Positions 53,131 to 62,158 are shown, counted from the first letter of the stretch. The stretch is 64,000 nt of DNA from Streptomyces liangshanensis (GCF_011694815.1 NZ_CP050177.1:496001-560000), one strand, 5' to 3'. Notes: generated by a model not told the origin, from the sequence alone. Made by a program: numbers and translations.

Positions 53131-54054
53131 ATGGACCTGCCCGTCACCCACCTCGCCCACCAGGTCGCCTCCAAGGCCCTGACCTGGCTCCACACCCACC
53201 GGGAGCACGGCGCGCTGCCCCCGGACAGCACCGCCCAGCTGGCCGAGCCCGACAGCGTCTACAAGCCGCTCGGCGAGACCGCGCTCGCAGCCTCGCTCGT
53301 CGTCCGCGAGGCGGTGGCCGGGACCCAGGAGCTCAAACTCGCCCGCGAGCTCCTCGACTTCTGCTGGGAGCAGCTCGGCGAGGGCAGCATGCTCCACGAA
53401 CGGCTGCTGCGGTACCCGCTGATGAGCGACCCGCTGGAGACGTACGCCCACTTCGCCCGGAGCGGCTACCGCCACCGCGCGCTGGAACGGCTCGTCGCAC
53501 ACACCACCTCGCTGCGCTCCGCGCGGGCGGTGGAGGTCCTGCCCAACCGGCGGCTGGCCGTGGCCAACGCCGCCCGGGTCGCCGGGCTCGACCAGGGGCC
53601 GGTGCCCTTCGACTGGGCCGCGCTGACCCGGGAGACCTGGCTCGGTTCCTTCCCCGAGCCGTGGCTCGTCGACTGGTCGACCGCGTACAACATGACGCAC
53701 ACCGTCTTCCACTGCACCGACTGGGCGCGGGTGCCCACCGGTCTCGCCGGCGACCTCACCGCGTACGTCGGCGACTGGCTGCCGGTGTGGACCGACATCT
53801 GGGCCGAGATCGGCGAGTGGGACCTGATGGGCGAGCTGATGATCGTGGGCAGCTGTCTCGACGAGCCGCGCTGCGACGCCGCGGACTGGGAGCGGCTGGC
53901 GTCGCTCCAGCACGAGGACGGCCTGTTCCCCCGCGACGCGCAGCCCGTCGCCGATGATCCCGCGGAACGCTTCTCCGACCAGCACCATCCGACGGTGGTC
54001 GCGGCGATCGCGGGCACCCTCGCCCTCTCCCGTACCCTCGGCTCCCGGGCATGA
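53131..54054 (+). CDS. DUF6895-like protein
   Basis: A 307-residue soluble helical protein from ATG 53131 (an upstream GTG would add a Pro/Thr-rich segment). It contains ASKALTWLHTHREHGALPPD, VYKPLGETALAASLVVREAV, LPNRRLAVANAARVAGL and WSTAYNMTHTVFHCTDWARV. From memory this matches Streptomyces proteins annotated DUF6895, perhaps an alpha/alpha-toroid-like fold; no catalytic activity is known. Its stop overlaps the serine hydrolase start (ATGA). Confidence 0.7.
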   Translation: MDLPVTHLAHQVASKALTWLHTHREHGALPPDSTAQLAEPDSVYKPLGETALAASLVVREAVAGTQELKLARELLDFCWEQLGEGSMLHERLLRYPLMSDPLETYAHFARSGYRHRALERLVAHTTSLRSARAVEVLPNRRLAVANAARVAGLDQGPVPFDWAALTRETWLGSFPEPWLVDWSTAYNMTHTVFHCTDWARVPTGLAGDLTAYVGDWLPVWTDIWAEIGEWDLMGELMIVGSCLDEPRCDAADWERLASLQHEDGLFPRDAQPVADDPAERFSDQHHPTVVAAIAGTLALSRTLGSRA

Positions 54055-55223
54055 CCCGGGGGCCGGCCGGGACCCGCGACACGCCGGGCACGGTCCGTCC
54101 GTACGAGACGGGCGCGCCGCCCGGCGCGCCCGGGGAGTGGGCTCTCGGTCCCGCGCGGCCGCTCGGCGCCGCCGCGCGGGGCGCGAGCGCCGTCGCGGTG
54201 GGGCTGCGGCAGGGGCACCGGCGGGCCGTCGTCACGTACGGACGGACCGCACGCGAGGGCGGGGCGCCGGTCACCGCCGACACCCGGTTCGAGATCGGCT
54301 CGCTGACGAAGTGTCTGACGGCGCTGCTGTTCGCCGAACGGGTGGCCCGCGGTGAGCTCGCGCACGACGACCCGCTGTCCCGGTTCCTGCCCCCGGAGGC
54401 CCTGCCGGAGCCGCGCGGCGGCCCGGTCACCCTCCTCCACCTGGCCACCCACACCTCCGGTCTGCCCCGGCTGCCCCCGGGGCTGTTCGCCGGCGCGACG
54501 GGGCACTGGTGGACCGACCCGTACGCCCGGTTCGGCGCGGACGACCTGCTGGACGCCCTCGCGAGGACCCGGCTCCGCTCCCGGCCCGGCGAGCGGGTGC
54601 GGTACTCGAACTTCGGGGTCGGGCTCCTCGGCCAGCTCCTCACCGGGACGGACCGCACGGCCGACGGCACGGGCCGGTACGGGGACGTCCTCGCCGCCCG
54701 GGTCCTCGGCCCCCTCGGCCTGCACGGCACCTCGTGCGTCCCCGGCCCTCCGGGGGCCATGGCCACCGGCTACGGGCACGGCCGCGCCCGCCCGCCGTGG
54801 GAGATCCCGGGCCTGCCGGGCGCGGGAGCCGTCCGCTCCACCGCGCGCGACGTCCTCGCCCTCCTCGACGCCTTGCTCGGAGCCCATCCGGACACGCCGC
54901 CCGGGATCCGCCCGGGATCCGTACCTCTCCCCCTGGGTACGGCACCGCTCCCCCTGGGTACGGCCCTGGCGGACGTCACCCGCCCGCGGCTCTCGGTACG
55001 GGGCGGCGCCGCGCGCATCGCGCTCGTGTGGAACATCCGGGTACGGCCCGGCGGCGCGGTGTACCACCACTCCGGTGGCACCAGCGGTTTCACCGCGTTC
55101 GCCGGATTCTGCCCGCGCCGGGGCACCGCGCTCGTCGCGCTCGCCAACACGGCGCCCGGCGCGGGACACGGCTTCGTCCAGAGCGCGTACGAATCCCTGC
55201 TGGCCCTGGGCGCGCCCGGCTGA
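54051..55223 (+). CDS. Serine hydrolase, beta-lactamase/DD-peptidase (S12) family
   Basis: A 390-residue serine hydrolase with the class C-type triad motifs: SxxK in FEIGSLTKCLTALLF (Ser about residue 84), YxN in RVRYSNFGVGLLG, and HSGG in AVYHHSGGTSGFTAF replacing KTG. There is no clear signal peptide, so it may act inside the cell, as do esterases and peptidases of this family. The ATGA overlap with the DUF6895-like gene suggests joint function, possibly cleaving a peptide or amide bond of the module's product. Confidence 0.85.
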   Translation: MTRGPAGTRDTPGTVRPYETGAPPGAPGEWALGPARPLGAAARGASAVAVGLRQGHRRAVVTYGRTAREGGAPVTADTRFEIGSLTKCLTALLFAERVARGELAHDDPLSRFLPPEALPEPRGGPVTLLHLATHTSGLPRLPPGLFAGATGHWWTDPYARFGADDLLDALARTRLRSRPGERVRYSNFGVGLLGQLLTGTDRTADGTGRYGDVLAARVLGPLGLHGTSCVPGPPGAMATGYGHGRARPPWEIPGLPGAGAVRSTARDVLALLDALLGAHPDTPPGIRPGSVPLPLGTAPLPLGTALADVTRPRLSVRGGAARIALVWNIRVRPGGAVYHHSGGTSGFTAFAGFCPRRGTALVALANTAPGAGHGFVQSAYESLLALGAPG

Positions 55224-55370
55224 CGACCCGTGAGGGCGGTGTCGTACGGCCGGACGGCCGATGCGCGGTGGCCCCGTCGCGGGGGCTGTCCTCCACTGGG
55301 AAGGTGCGACCCCGATCGGACGGGTCGTCTGCTGCCCCGAGCGGGCGGCCCTCTCCCCAAGGAGCCCACC

Positions 55371-55952
55371 ATGACACAGCGCCGCACCAGATTGCTCACC
55401 GCCGCCTCCGCCGTCGTCCTGCTCGCCGGGGCGGTCACCGCCTGTTCCGACAGCGGGAGCGGCGGCGGCAGTTCGACCCCGGACTCGGCCGCGACCACCG
55501 CCGCGACCGCGGCCGCCTCGGCGCCCATGGCGGAGGAGGCCGCGGTCCACGCGTCGCCCTCCCCCGCGCCGAAGCTGACCTCGGCCAAGGGGCCGCTCGG
55601 CACGATCCTCTTCGACCAGAAGGGCCGGACGCTCTACCTGTTCCTCAAGGACAAGACGTCCAAGTCCACCTGCACCGGGGCGTGCGCCACGGCGTGGCCG
55701 CCGTTCATCGTCACCAAGAAGCCGGCCGCGGGTCACGGGGTGAAGTCCAAGCTGATCTCGACCAGCACCCGCAGCGACGGCAAGAAGCAGGTCACCTACA
55801 ACGGTCACCCGCTCTACCGCTTCGACGGCGACCAGAAGGCCGGCAACACCAACGGGCAGGGCGTCACCGCCTTCGGCGCCAAGTGGTGGGTCGTGGGCAC
55901 CAACGGCAAGAAGATCACCAAGCAGGCGACGAACCCCACCGGCGGCTACTGA
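55371..55952 (+). CDS. COG4315-type secreted-repeat lipoprotein
   Basis: A 193-residue lipoprotein: signal MTQRRTRLLTAASAVVLLAG, lipobox GAVTAC (VTAC), Ser/Thr/Ala-rich linker, then two repeats of the family: GTILFDQKGRTLYLFLKDKT with CTGACATAWPPF, and YNGHPLYRFDGDQ with GAKWWVVGTNGK. COG4315 proteins are envelope proteins of unknown role, often next to cupredoxins or electron-transfer genes, as here. AAGGAG precedes the ATG. Confidence 0.88.
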   Translation: MTQRRTRLLTAASAVVLLAGAVTACSDSGSGGGSSTPDSAATTAATAAASAPMAEEAAVHASPSPAPKLTSAKGPLGTILFDQKGRTLYLFLKDKTSKSTCTGACATAWPPFIVTKKPAAGHGVKSKLISTSTRSDGKKQVTYNGHPLYRFDGDQKAGNTNGQGVTAFGAKWWVVGTNGKKITKQATNPTGGY

Positions 55953-55994
55953 TCCACGGCCCCCGCCCTCACGACCGATTCCCCGGAGACCTCC

Positions 55995-56441
55995 ATGCCG
56001 TCCCGCCGCCCCGCACGCCTCGCCCTCGCGGTCGCCCTCCTCTGCCTCACCGCCGTGGCGGGTTGCTCCGACAGCGACAACAACAGCAGTTCGTCGGACT
56101 CCTCCTCGGCCCCGGCGACGTCCGCGCCCGCGTCCACGGCGCCCGCGTCCTCCTCCCCTCCGGCGTCGGCCTCGCCGTCCGGCAACGCCAAGACGAAGAT
56201 CACCATCAACAACTTCAAGTTCATGCCGGACACGATCACCGTGGCGCCCGGCACGAAGATCACCGTGACCAACAACGACACCACCACCCACACGCTGACG
56301 GCCATCACGGACAAGGCCTGGAACACCGGTGACATCGCGCCCGGCAAGTCGGCGACGTTCACGGCGCCGACCAAGCCGGGCGCCTACAAGTACATGTGCA
56401 CCATCCACCCCTTCATGAAGGGGACGCTCACCGTCCGCTGA
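55995..56441 (+). CDS. Cupredoxin (blue copper) lipoprotein
   Basis: A 148-residue lipoprotein: signal ending LTAVAGC, a 35-residue Ser/Ala/Pro linker, and a plastocyanin-like domain KITINNFKFMPDTITVAPGT. The type 1 copper ligands are visible: His in TTTHTLTAIT and Cys-His-Met in YMCTIHPFMKG. It likely shuttles electrons or sequesters copper at the outer face of the membrane together with the preceding lipoprotein, 42 bp upstream. Confidence 0.92.
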   Translation: MPSRRPARLALAVALLCLTAVAGCSDSDNNSSSSDSSSAPATSAPASTAPASSSPPASASPSGNAKTKITINNFKFMPDTITVAPGTKITVTNNDTTTHTLTAITDKAWNTGDIAPGKSATFTAPTKPGAYKYMCTIHPFMKGTLTVR

Positions 56442-56491
56442 CCGGCCCGTCCGGTAAGGGGTCCGCCGGCCCCGGTGCACCTGGAGACGTC

Positions 56492-56998
56492 ATGGCATCA
56501 GAACCCACCGCCGTACCCCGCCGTACCCGCCTGGTCACCCGGCTCGTCAGGGAGGCCGCGCGGCTGCTCGCCGCCGCCGGGCTGGCGCTGGACTCCTACC
56601 TGCACGCACACCTGGCCGACCGGTACGACCTCGTCAGCGCCGACATCAGCCAGGGGACCCTGTTCCGGATCGAGGCGGGCTTCGCCGCGGCGGCGGCGCT
56701 GCTGATCCTGGTGTGGCGGCGGTGGCCGGCCGAGCTGTTCGCCTGGTCGGTCGCCACCGGCGGGCTGACGCTCCTGCTGATCTACCGGTACGCGAACATC
56801 GGCGCGTGGGGGCCGTTCCCCAACATGTACGAGCCGATCTGGTACGGGGACAAGGACTTCACCGTCGTCGTCCAGGCGGTGGCCATCGTGGCCACGTCGT
56901 ACCTGCTGATCACCAGTTTCCTCATGTGGTCCCGGGGCGGACGGCGGCGGGGGCGCGGGCGGCGGCGCGCCCACGCGGCCGGCAGCCACCGGTTCTGA
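56492..56998 (+). CDS. Integral membrane protein
   Basis: A 168-residue protein with about four hydrophobic segments (LLAAAGLALDSYLHAHLADR start, AGFAAAAALLILVWRR, ELFAWSVATGGLTLLLIYRY and VVVQAVAIVATSYLLITSFL) and a Lys/Arg-rich tail. It follows the cupredoxin gene by 50 bp on the same strand, making a three-gene envelope unit with it and the COG4315 protein. Function unknown; a redox partner or anchor is possible. Confidence 0.8.
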   Translation: MASEPTAVPRRTRLVTRLVREAARLLAAAGLALDSYLHAHLADRYDLVSADISQGTLFRIEAGFAAAAALLILVWRRWPAELFAWSVATGGLTLLLIYRYANIGAWGPFPNMYEPIWYGDKDFTVVVQAVAIVATSYLLITSFLMWSRGGRRRGRGRRRAHAAGSHRF

Positions 56999-57038
56999 GC
57001 CGGGCCCCGGGGCGACCCCGGGCCCGGACCCGGCGCGT

Positions 57039-58928
57039 TCAGTCGCCCGGCGCCAGGGCGGCACGCTGCCGGGCCGCCCGTACCGCCGCCGAGAGGTGGC
57101 CGATGTCGTACGCGCCCCGGTGGCGCCGCCCGTTGATGAAGAACGTCGGCGTCCCCGACACCCCGCTGAGGTCGGCCGAGTCCACGTCCTCGCCGACCCG
57201 CGCGGCGCCCTGGTGCCTGCGCAGGTGCTTGCGGAAGCGCTCGACGTCCAGGCCCAGGTCCTCGGCGTAGCGGTGCAGGTCCGGGGGGCGCAGCGCCTCC
57301 TGGTGGTCGAGCAGGACGTCGTGCATCTCCCAGAAGGCGCCCTGTTCGGCCGCCGCCTCGGCCGCCTCGGAGGCGAGCTGGGCCTGGGGGTGGACGTCGG
57401 TCAGCGGCAGGTGCCGCCAGACGTACCGGACGTCCCCGAAGTCGGCGAGGAGGTCCCGGATCACCGACTCGGCGCGGCCGCAGTACGGGCACTCGAAGTC
57501 GCCGTACTCGACCACCGTGACCGGCGCGTCCATCGGGCCGCGCACCTTGTCGCGTTCGGGATCGACGGGGACGGCGAGGTCGACGATCTGTTCGGAGGTG
57601 CCGAGCAGGGCGCGGTTGCGGCGCTGCCGGGGCAGCAGGCCGATGACGGCGGTGACCGCCCAGGCGACGAGGAAGGCGCAGATCAGGGCGGAGAGGGTGC
57701 CGATCTTCGCCTCCTCCAGCTGGTCCCCGTGGAACGCCAGGGTCGCGATGAGCAGGGACACGGTGAAGCCGGCCCCGGCGATCGTGCCGCCCGCCGCCGT
57801 GGCGCCCCAGCCGACCGGCGGGCGGAGCTTCCCGCCGCTGAGGCGGGTGGCCAGATAGGAGGCGGTGAGGATGGCGACCGGTTTGCCGACGACGAAGCCG
57901 AAGAGGATGCCGAGGGTGATCGGTGAGGTGAACGCCTGGGACAGCTCGTGCGGGGTGATCCGGATGCCGGCGTTGGCCAGGGCGAACAGCGGCACGATCA
58001 CATAGCTGCTCCACGGGTGGTACATCCGCTGGAGCCGCTCGTTCGGCGAGATCGCCGAGGCGAGCCCGATGCGCGCGGAGCGCTCCAGCTCCGGGGTCGG
58101 CTGTTCGCGGAAGCGCCGGAAGAGACCGCTCGCGCGCTCCAGGTCGGAGCGGGACGCCGGGTAGGCGAAGGTGAGCAGCCCCACCACGAGGCCGGTGACG
58201 ACCGGGTCGACGCCCGACTCGAAGAGGGCGATCCACACCCCCACGGCGAGGACCGCGTAGACCGGGCCCTTCCGCAGGCCCGTGGCACGGACGACGACGA
58301 TGACGGCGAGCAGGCCGATCGCGGAGAGGAGCGCGGCCATGTCGACGTCCTCGCTGTAGGCGACGGCGATGACGGCCAGGGCCACGAAGTCGTCGACGAC
58401 GGCGACGGAGAGGATGAAGGCCCGCAGCCCGCCGGGCAGGCGCCGGCCGAGCAGGGCGAGCATGCCGAGGGCGAACGCGGTGTCCGTGGACATGGCCGCG
58501 CCCCAGCCGTGGACGCTCGCGTGTCCGGCGTTGACGGCCAGGTAGATCACCACGGGGAGCGCCATGCCGCTGATCCCGGCCACCAGGGGCAGCGCGACGC
58601 GGCGCCGCTCCCGCAGTTCGCCCATGTCGAACTCGCGGCGCGCCTCCAGGCCGACGACGAAGAAGAAGATCGTCATCAGCCCGCTGTTGATCCACCCGCG
58701 CAGGTCCATCGACAGGCCGTAGGACCCGATCCGTACGGACAGTGTGTTGCGCCAGAAGGTCTCGTACCCAGGGAGGCTGATGTTCGCCCAGGTCAGGGCC
58801 GCGATCACGGCCGCCAGCAGGACCGCCGCGCTGCCGGTCTCGGTGCGCAGGAACGTTCTCCACGGGGTGCGCACCTCCGCGCACTCCGTCCGTCCCGCGT
58901 AGCCGGACTCCGCCGATGCTTCCGTCAC
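57039..58928 (-). CDS. nhaA: NhaA Na+/H+ antiporter fused to a DsbA-like domain
   Basis: A 629-residue fusion. Residues up to about 430 are Nha[40 protein letters not shown], the ion-binding [16 protein letters not shown] with paired Asp, and [20 protein letters not shown]. The last 170 residues are a thioredoxin/DsbA domain with [20 protein letters not shown] (CPYC redox site) and cis-Pro loop [17 protein letters not shown] 58928 follows GGAGGAG; ATG 58958 is possible. The fusion may link pH/Na+ homeostasis with thiol redox. Confidence 0.93.
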   Translation of the reverse strand: MTEASAESGYAGRTECAEVRTPWRTFLRTETGSAAVLLAAVIAALTWANISLPGYETFWRNTLSVRIGSYGLSMDLRGWINSGLMTIFFFVVGLEARREFDMGELRERRRVALPLVAGISGMALPVVIYLAVNAGHASVHGWGAAMSTDTAFALGMLALLGRRLPGGLRAFILSVAVVDDFVALAVIAVAYSEDVDMAALLSAIGLLAVIVVVRATGLRKGPVYAVLAVGVWIALFESGVDPVVTGLVVGLLTFAYPASRSDLERASGLFRRFREQPTPELERSARIGLASAISPNERLQRMYHPWSSYVIVPLFALANAGIRITPHELSQAFTSPITLGILFGFVVGKPVAILTASYLATRLSGGKLRPPVGWGATAAGGTIAGAGFTVSLLIATLAFHGDQLEEAKIGTLSALICAFLVAWAVTAVIGLLPRQRRNRALLGTSEQIVDLAVPVDPERDKVRGPMDAPVTVVEYGDFECPYCGRAESVIRDLLADFGDVRYVWRHLPLTDVHPQAQLASEAAEAAAEQGAFWEMHDVLLDHQEALRPPDLHRYAEDLGLDVERFRKHLRRHQGAARVGEDVDSADLSGVSGTPTFFINGRRHRGAYDIGHLSAAVRAARQRAALAPGD

Positions 58929-59145
58929 GTCGCGATTCTCTCCTCCCGGTACGGTCATGGCGCGGCTGCGCCACGGACCGCACGGCGTGAAACTCACGCG
59001 GGTCGTGGCTCATTCCCGCCGGGTCCGGGCCGGGTCGCCGTCCGGGACCGGTCGGGTTCCCGCCGGACCGGTCGCCATACGGTCCAAAGCGTGGCAAATG
59101 CCGCTTCCCGGTCAGCTCGCCGAGGTCAGCGGGTAGGGGTGTGTC

Positions 59146-60222
59146 ATGGCAATCGACACACACGGTCCCGCGCTGCCGGCCGCGCGCGGTGAGCTGTCCG
59201 CGGCGGTGATCGGCTTCCTGCGCGACGGGGGCGCCCTGCCGCCCCGGGAGGCGGCGCGCGCGGCGGATCCGTACGGGGACGACCTCCAGCTGGCCCTGTA
59301 CGTCTGCTACGAACTGCACTACCGGGGCTTCGCCGGGGTGGACGCCTCCCTCGAATGGGACCCCGCCCTGCTGGCGGCGCGGGCCGGGCTGGAGGAACGT
59401 TTCCTGGAGGCCCTGCGCCGGGACGCCCCCCGGCACGACGATCCGGCCGAGGCGATGGCGGACCTGCTGGTCGAACCGGTACGGGACGGGGGGACCGGCG
59501 TGTCGCTGTTCCTCCAGGACGAGGGCGAGCTGTGGCACGTGCGGGAGTACACGGCGCACCGCTCGCTCTACCACCTCAAGGAGGCCGATCCGCACGCCTG
59601 GGTGCTGCCGAGGCTGTGGGGCCGGGCCAAGGCCGGGATGGCGGCCGTGGAGTTCGACGAGTTCGGCGGGGGCCGGGCGGAGCGGGTGCACGCGCGGCTG
59701 TTCGCCGAGCTGATGACCGACCTGGACCTGGATCCGGCCTACGGGCGCTATCTCGACGCGGCGTGCGCGGAGATGCTGGCCGTCGTCAACCTGATGTCGC
59801 TGCTGGGGCTGCACCGGGAGTCGCGGGGCGCGCTCGTGGGGCACTACGCGTGCGTCGAGATCACGTCGTCGCCCGGTTCCCGGCGGCTGGCGCTGGCGAT
59901 GAAGCGGACGGGGGCCGGGCCGGCGGCGGAGTTCTTCCACACCGAGCACGTGGAGGCCGACGCCGTGCACGAGCAGGTGATGCGGCACGAGGTGGTCGGC
60001 GGGCTGCTGGAGGAGGAGCCGCATCTCGCGCCGGACGTCGCCTTCGGGATCGACGCGACGAACCACCTGGAGAACCGGTTGGGCGAGCGGCTGCTCGGCT
60101 GCTGGCGGGTGGGCGGCACGTCGTTGCGTACCGGCCCGGAGGAATCACGTACAGCCCCGGAGACGTCGCATGCCGGTCCGGCGGAAGGGACGGTGGCCGC
60201 CCGTGGCGCGCGATCCCGCTGA
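59146..60222 (+). CDS. Iron-containing redox enzyme family (haem-oxygenase-like diiron)
   Basis: A 358-residue helical protein: LALYVCYELHYRGFAGVDAS, ADLLVEPV, SLYHLKEADPHAWVLPRLWG, MAAVEFDEFGGGRAERVHAR and FFHTEHVEADAVHEQVM. The Glu/His pattern is that of the haem-oxygenase-like diiron oxidases annotated 'iron-containing redox enzyme family protein'. These perform N-oxygenation, desaturation or C-C cleavage. The CDGSH gene overlaps its end and may supply electrons. Confidence 0.82.
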   Translation: MAIDTHGPALPAARGELSAAVIGFLRDGGALPPREAARAADPYGDDLQLALYVCYELHYRGFAGVDASLEWDPALLAARAGLEERFLEALRRDAPRHDDPAEAMADLLVEPVRDGGTGVSLFLQDEGELWHVREYTAHRSLYHLKEADPHAWVLPRLWGRAKAGMAAVEFDEFGGGRAERVHARLFAELMTDLDLDPAYGRYLDAACAEMLAVVNLMSLLGLHRESRGALVGHYACVEITSSPGSRRLALAMKRTGAGPAAEFFHTEHVEADAVHEQVMRHEVVGGLLEEEPHLAPDVAFGIDATNHLENRLGERLLGCWRVGGTSLRTGPEESRTAPETSHAGPAEGTVAARGARSR

Positions 60223-60436
60223 GGAGCCGGAACCGGGCCGCCTGCCCGACCGGCCGCCCGTCCGGCTCCGCGTCCAGCGCGACGGCCCCACGCTGGTCGA
60301 CGGGCCGGTGACGGTGGAGCTGGACGACGGCACGACGGCGACCTCGGACCGGTTCCGGGTCGCGCTGTGCACCTGCCGCCGAAGCCGGCGCTTCCCCTGG
60401 TGCGACACCAGCCACCGGAGGCGCGGCCGCGCCTGA
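60170..60436 (+). CDS. CDGSH-type iron-sulfur protein
   Basis: An 88-residue protein whose C-terminus holds the [2Fe-2S] motif CTCRRSRRFPWCDTSH, matching C-x-C-x2-S-x3-P-x-C-D-x-S-H with Thr replacing Gly. Three Cys and one His bind the cluster, as in mitoNEET. ATG 60170, with GGAG 7 bp upstream, lies 53 bp inside the diiron-enzyme gene; GTG 60203 is an alternative. Tight overlap implies they work together. Confidence 0.85.
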   Translation: MPVRRKGRWPPVARDPAEEPEPGRLPDRPPVRLRVQRDGPTLVDGPVTVELDDGTTATSDRFRVALCTCRRSRRFPWCDTSHRRRGRA

Positions 60437-60456
60437 CTCCCCGCCCGGCGGCTTTA

Positions 60457-60473
60457 CTGCGACTTTGTTGCAG
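60457..60473. promoter_or_regulatory. Candidate metal-regulator (Nur-like) site
   Basis: CTGCGACTTTGTTGCAG is an imperfect dyad (CTGCRAC-N3-GTTGCAG) 58 bp before the nickel/cobalt permease. Streptomyces Nur boxes use TTGC/GCAA half sites, so a Fur-family operator is possible. Confidence 0.35.
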
Positions 60474-60531
60474 TTGCGGCCCGTGGGCCATTGGGTGGGT
60501 GTAGCGCACACGGACCGATGAAAGCAGCTCC

Positions 60532-61686
60532 ATGACGATCACCTCCACCCCGCCGCGGCCCGCCACCGGATCGCGGGGGCGGCGCCTGCGCGCCTCGATG
60601 ACCCGTGAGGAGTGGACCCGGCTCGGCGGGATGGGCGCGTTCATCCTGGCGCTGCACGTGATCGGCTGGTTCACGCTGGTGGCGATCGTGGCGCCCGAGC
60701 ACCACAGCATCGGGACGAAGTCGTTCGGCGTCGGCATCGGGGTGACCGCGTACACGCTGGGCATGCGGCACGCCTTCGACGCCGACCATATCGCGGCCAT
60801 CGACAACACGACGCGCAAGCTCATGAACGAGGACAAGCGCCCGCTGTCGGTGGGGTTCTGGTTCTCGCTCGGCCATTCCAGCGTCGTCTTCGTCCTGGCC
60901 TTCCTGCTGTCCCTGGGCGTCAAGGCCCTCGCCGGGCCGGTCAGCGACGACAGCAGCCAACTGCACGACACCACCGGCCTGATCGGGACGACGGTCTCCG
61001 GGGTCTTCCTCTATCTCATCGCCGGGATCAACATCCTGATCCTCGTGGGGATCTGGAAGGTCTTCCGCAAGATGCGGTCGGGGCACTTCGACGAGGCGGC
61101 GCTGGAGGAACACCTCGACAACCGGGGGCTGATGAACCGGCTCCTCGGGCGGCTGATGAAGTCGATCACCAAGCCGTGGCAGATGTACCCCCTGGGCCTG
61201 CTGTTCGGGCTGGGCTTCGACACGGCCACCGAGATCGCGCTGCTGGTGCTGGCCGGGTCCGGCGCCGCCTCCGGGCTGCCGTGGTACGCGATCCTCTGCC
61301 TGCCCGTGCTCTTCGCGGCCGGGATGTCCCTCCTGGACACCATCGACGGCTCGTTCATGAACTTCGCCTACGGGTGGGCCTTCTCCAAGCCGGTGCGCAA
61401 GGTCTACTACAACCTCACGATCACCGGCCTGTCGGTGGCCGTCGCGCTCATCATCGGGACCGTGGAACTGCTCGGCCTGCTCACCGAGAAACTGGACCTG
61501 CACGGGGCCTTCTGGGACTGGGTGGGCGGACTCGACCTCAACATCGTCGGATTCGTGATCGTCGGGCTCTTCTTCGCCACCTGGGTCGTCGCGATGGCGG
61601 TCTGGAAGTTCGGCCGGATCGAGGAGAAGTGGACGGCCGGACTCCACGGCGGCGACGAAGAGCCGGACGTCACTTCACCTCGTTGA
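60532..61686 (+). CDS. HoxN/NixA-type nickel/cobalt permease (NiCoT)
   Basis: A 384-residue membrane protein with about eight helices and the NiCoT signature LGMRHAFDADHIAAIDNTTR (HX4DH) in helix 2, plus WFSLGHSSVVFVLAF, LGLLFGLGFDTATEIALLVL and MSLLDTIDGSFMNFAYGWAF. It imports Ni2+ or Co2+ for enzymes such as urease, hydrogenase or Ni superoxide dismutase, none of which is in the window. Its end overlaps the convergent carbonic anhydrase gene by 17 bp. Confidence 0.95.
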   Translation: MTITSTPPRPATGSRGRRLRASMTREEWTRLGGMGAFILALHVIGWFTLVAIVAPEHHSIGTKSFGVGIGVTAYTLGMRHAFDADHIAAIDNTTRKLMNEDKRPLSVGFWFSLGHSSVVFVLAFLLSLGVKALAGPVSDDSSQLHDTTGLIGTTVSGVFLYLIAGINILILVGIWKVFRKMRSGHFDEAALEEHLDNRGLMNRLLGRLMKSITKPWQMYPLGLLFGLGFDTATEIALLVLAGSGAASGLPWYAILCLPVLFAAGMSLLDTIDGSFMNFAYGWAFSKPVRKVYYNLTITGLSVAVALIIGTVELLGLLTEKLDLHGAFWDWVGGLDLNIVGFVIVGLFFATWVVAMAVWKFGRIEEKWTAGLHGGDEEPDVTSPR

Positions 61687-62158
61687 GCCGGCCGCGCTTC
61701 ACGTCGAGGACGAAGCCGCGGATGTCACGCTTGTGCGGCACGAACGGGCTGGCCCTGATACGGCGCACCGACTGCCGCACGTCACCCTCCTCGTCCCGGA
61801 ACGCCTCCGGCGACCACGCGGGACGGATGCCGGTGTCCTCCTCGACCTGCTGCTTGAAGCCGTCGTCCGTGAAGGTGACCATGCCGCAGTCGGTGTGGTG
61901 GATCAGCAGGATGTCCGTGGTGCCGAGCAGCCGCTGACTGATCGTCAGGGAGCGGATGACGTCGTCGGTGACCACGCCGCCGGCGTTGCGGATGACGTGC
62001 GCGTCGCCCTCGCGCAGGCCGAGGACGCGGTACACGTCGATGCGCGCGTCCATGCAGGCGACCACCGCGAGGCGGCGGGCGGGCGGGAGGGCGAGCGGCC
62101 CGGCGAAGGCGGCCGCGTACGCGTCGTTGTTGGCCAGGTACTCGTCGGTGACGGACAC
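61670..62158 (-). CDS. Beta-class carbonic anhydrase
   Basis: A 162-residue beta-carbonic anhydrase of the short actinobacterial type: zinc Cys and Asp-Arg dyad in AVVACMDARIDVYRVLGL, HVIRNAGGVVTDDVIRSLTI, and the second ligand pair in ILLIHHTDCGMVTFTDDGF. It interconverts CO2 and bicarbonate in the cytosol. GTG 62158 follows GAGGAAG; a longer frame upstream lacks support. It is convergent and overlapping with the nickel permease. Confidence 0.92.
   Translation of the reverse strand: MSVTDEYLANNDAYAAAFAGPLALPPARRLAVVACMDARIDVYRVLGLREGDAHVIRNAGGVVTDDVIRSLTISQRLLGTTDILLIHHTDCGMVTFTDDGFKQQVEEDTGIRPAWSPEAFRDEEGDVRQSVRRIRASPFVPHKRDIRGFVLDVKRGRLNEVK

Noticed and set aside
53466..56480. About 1000-codon minus-strand frame across the hydrolase and lipoprotein genes
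   Set aside because: Low-complexity Arg/Gly sequence opposite genes with clear motifs and ribosome-binding sites.
56782..60066. About 1090-codon minus-strand frame across NhaA and the diiron gene
   Set aside because: It is out of frame with the clear NhaA-DsbA reading frame and has shadow composition.
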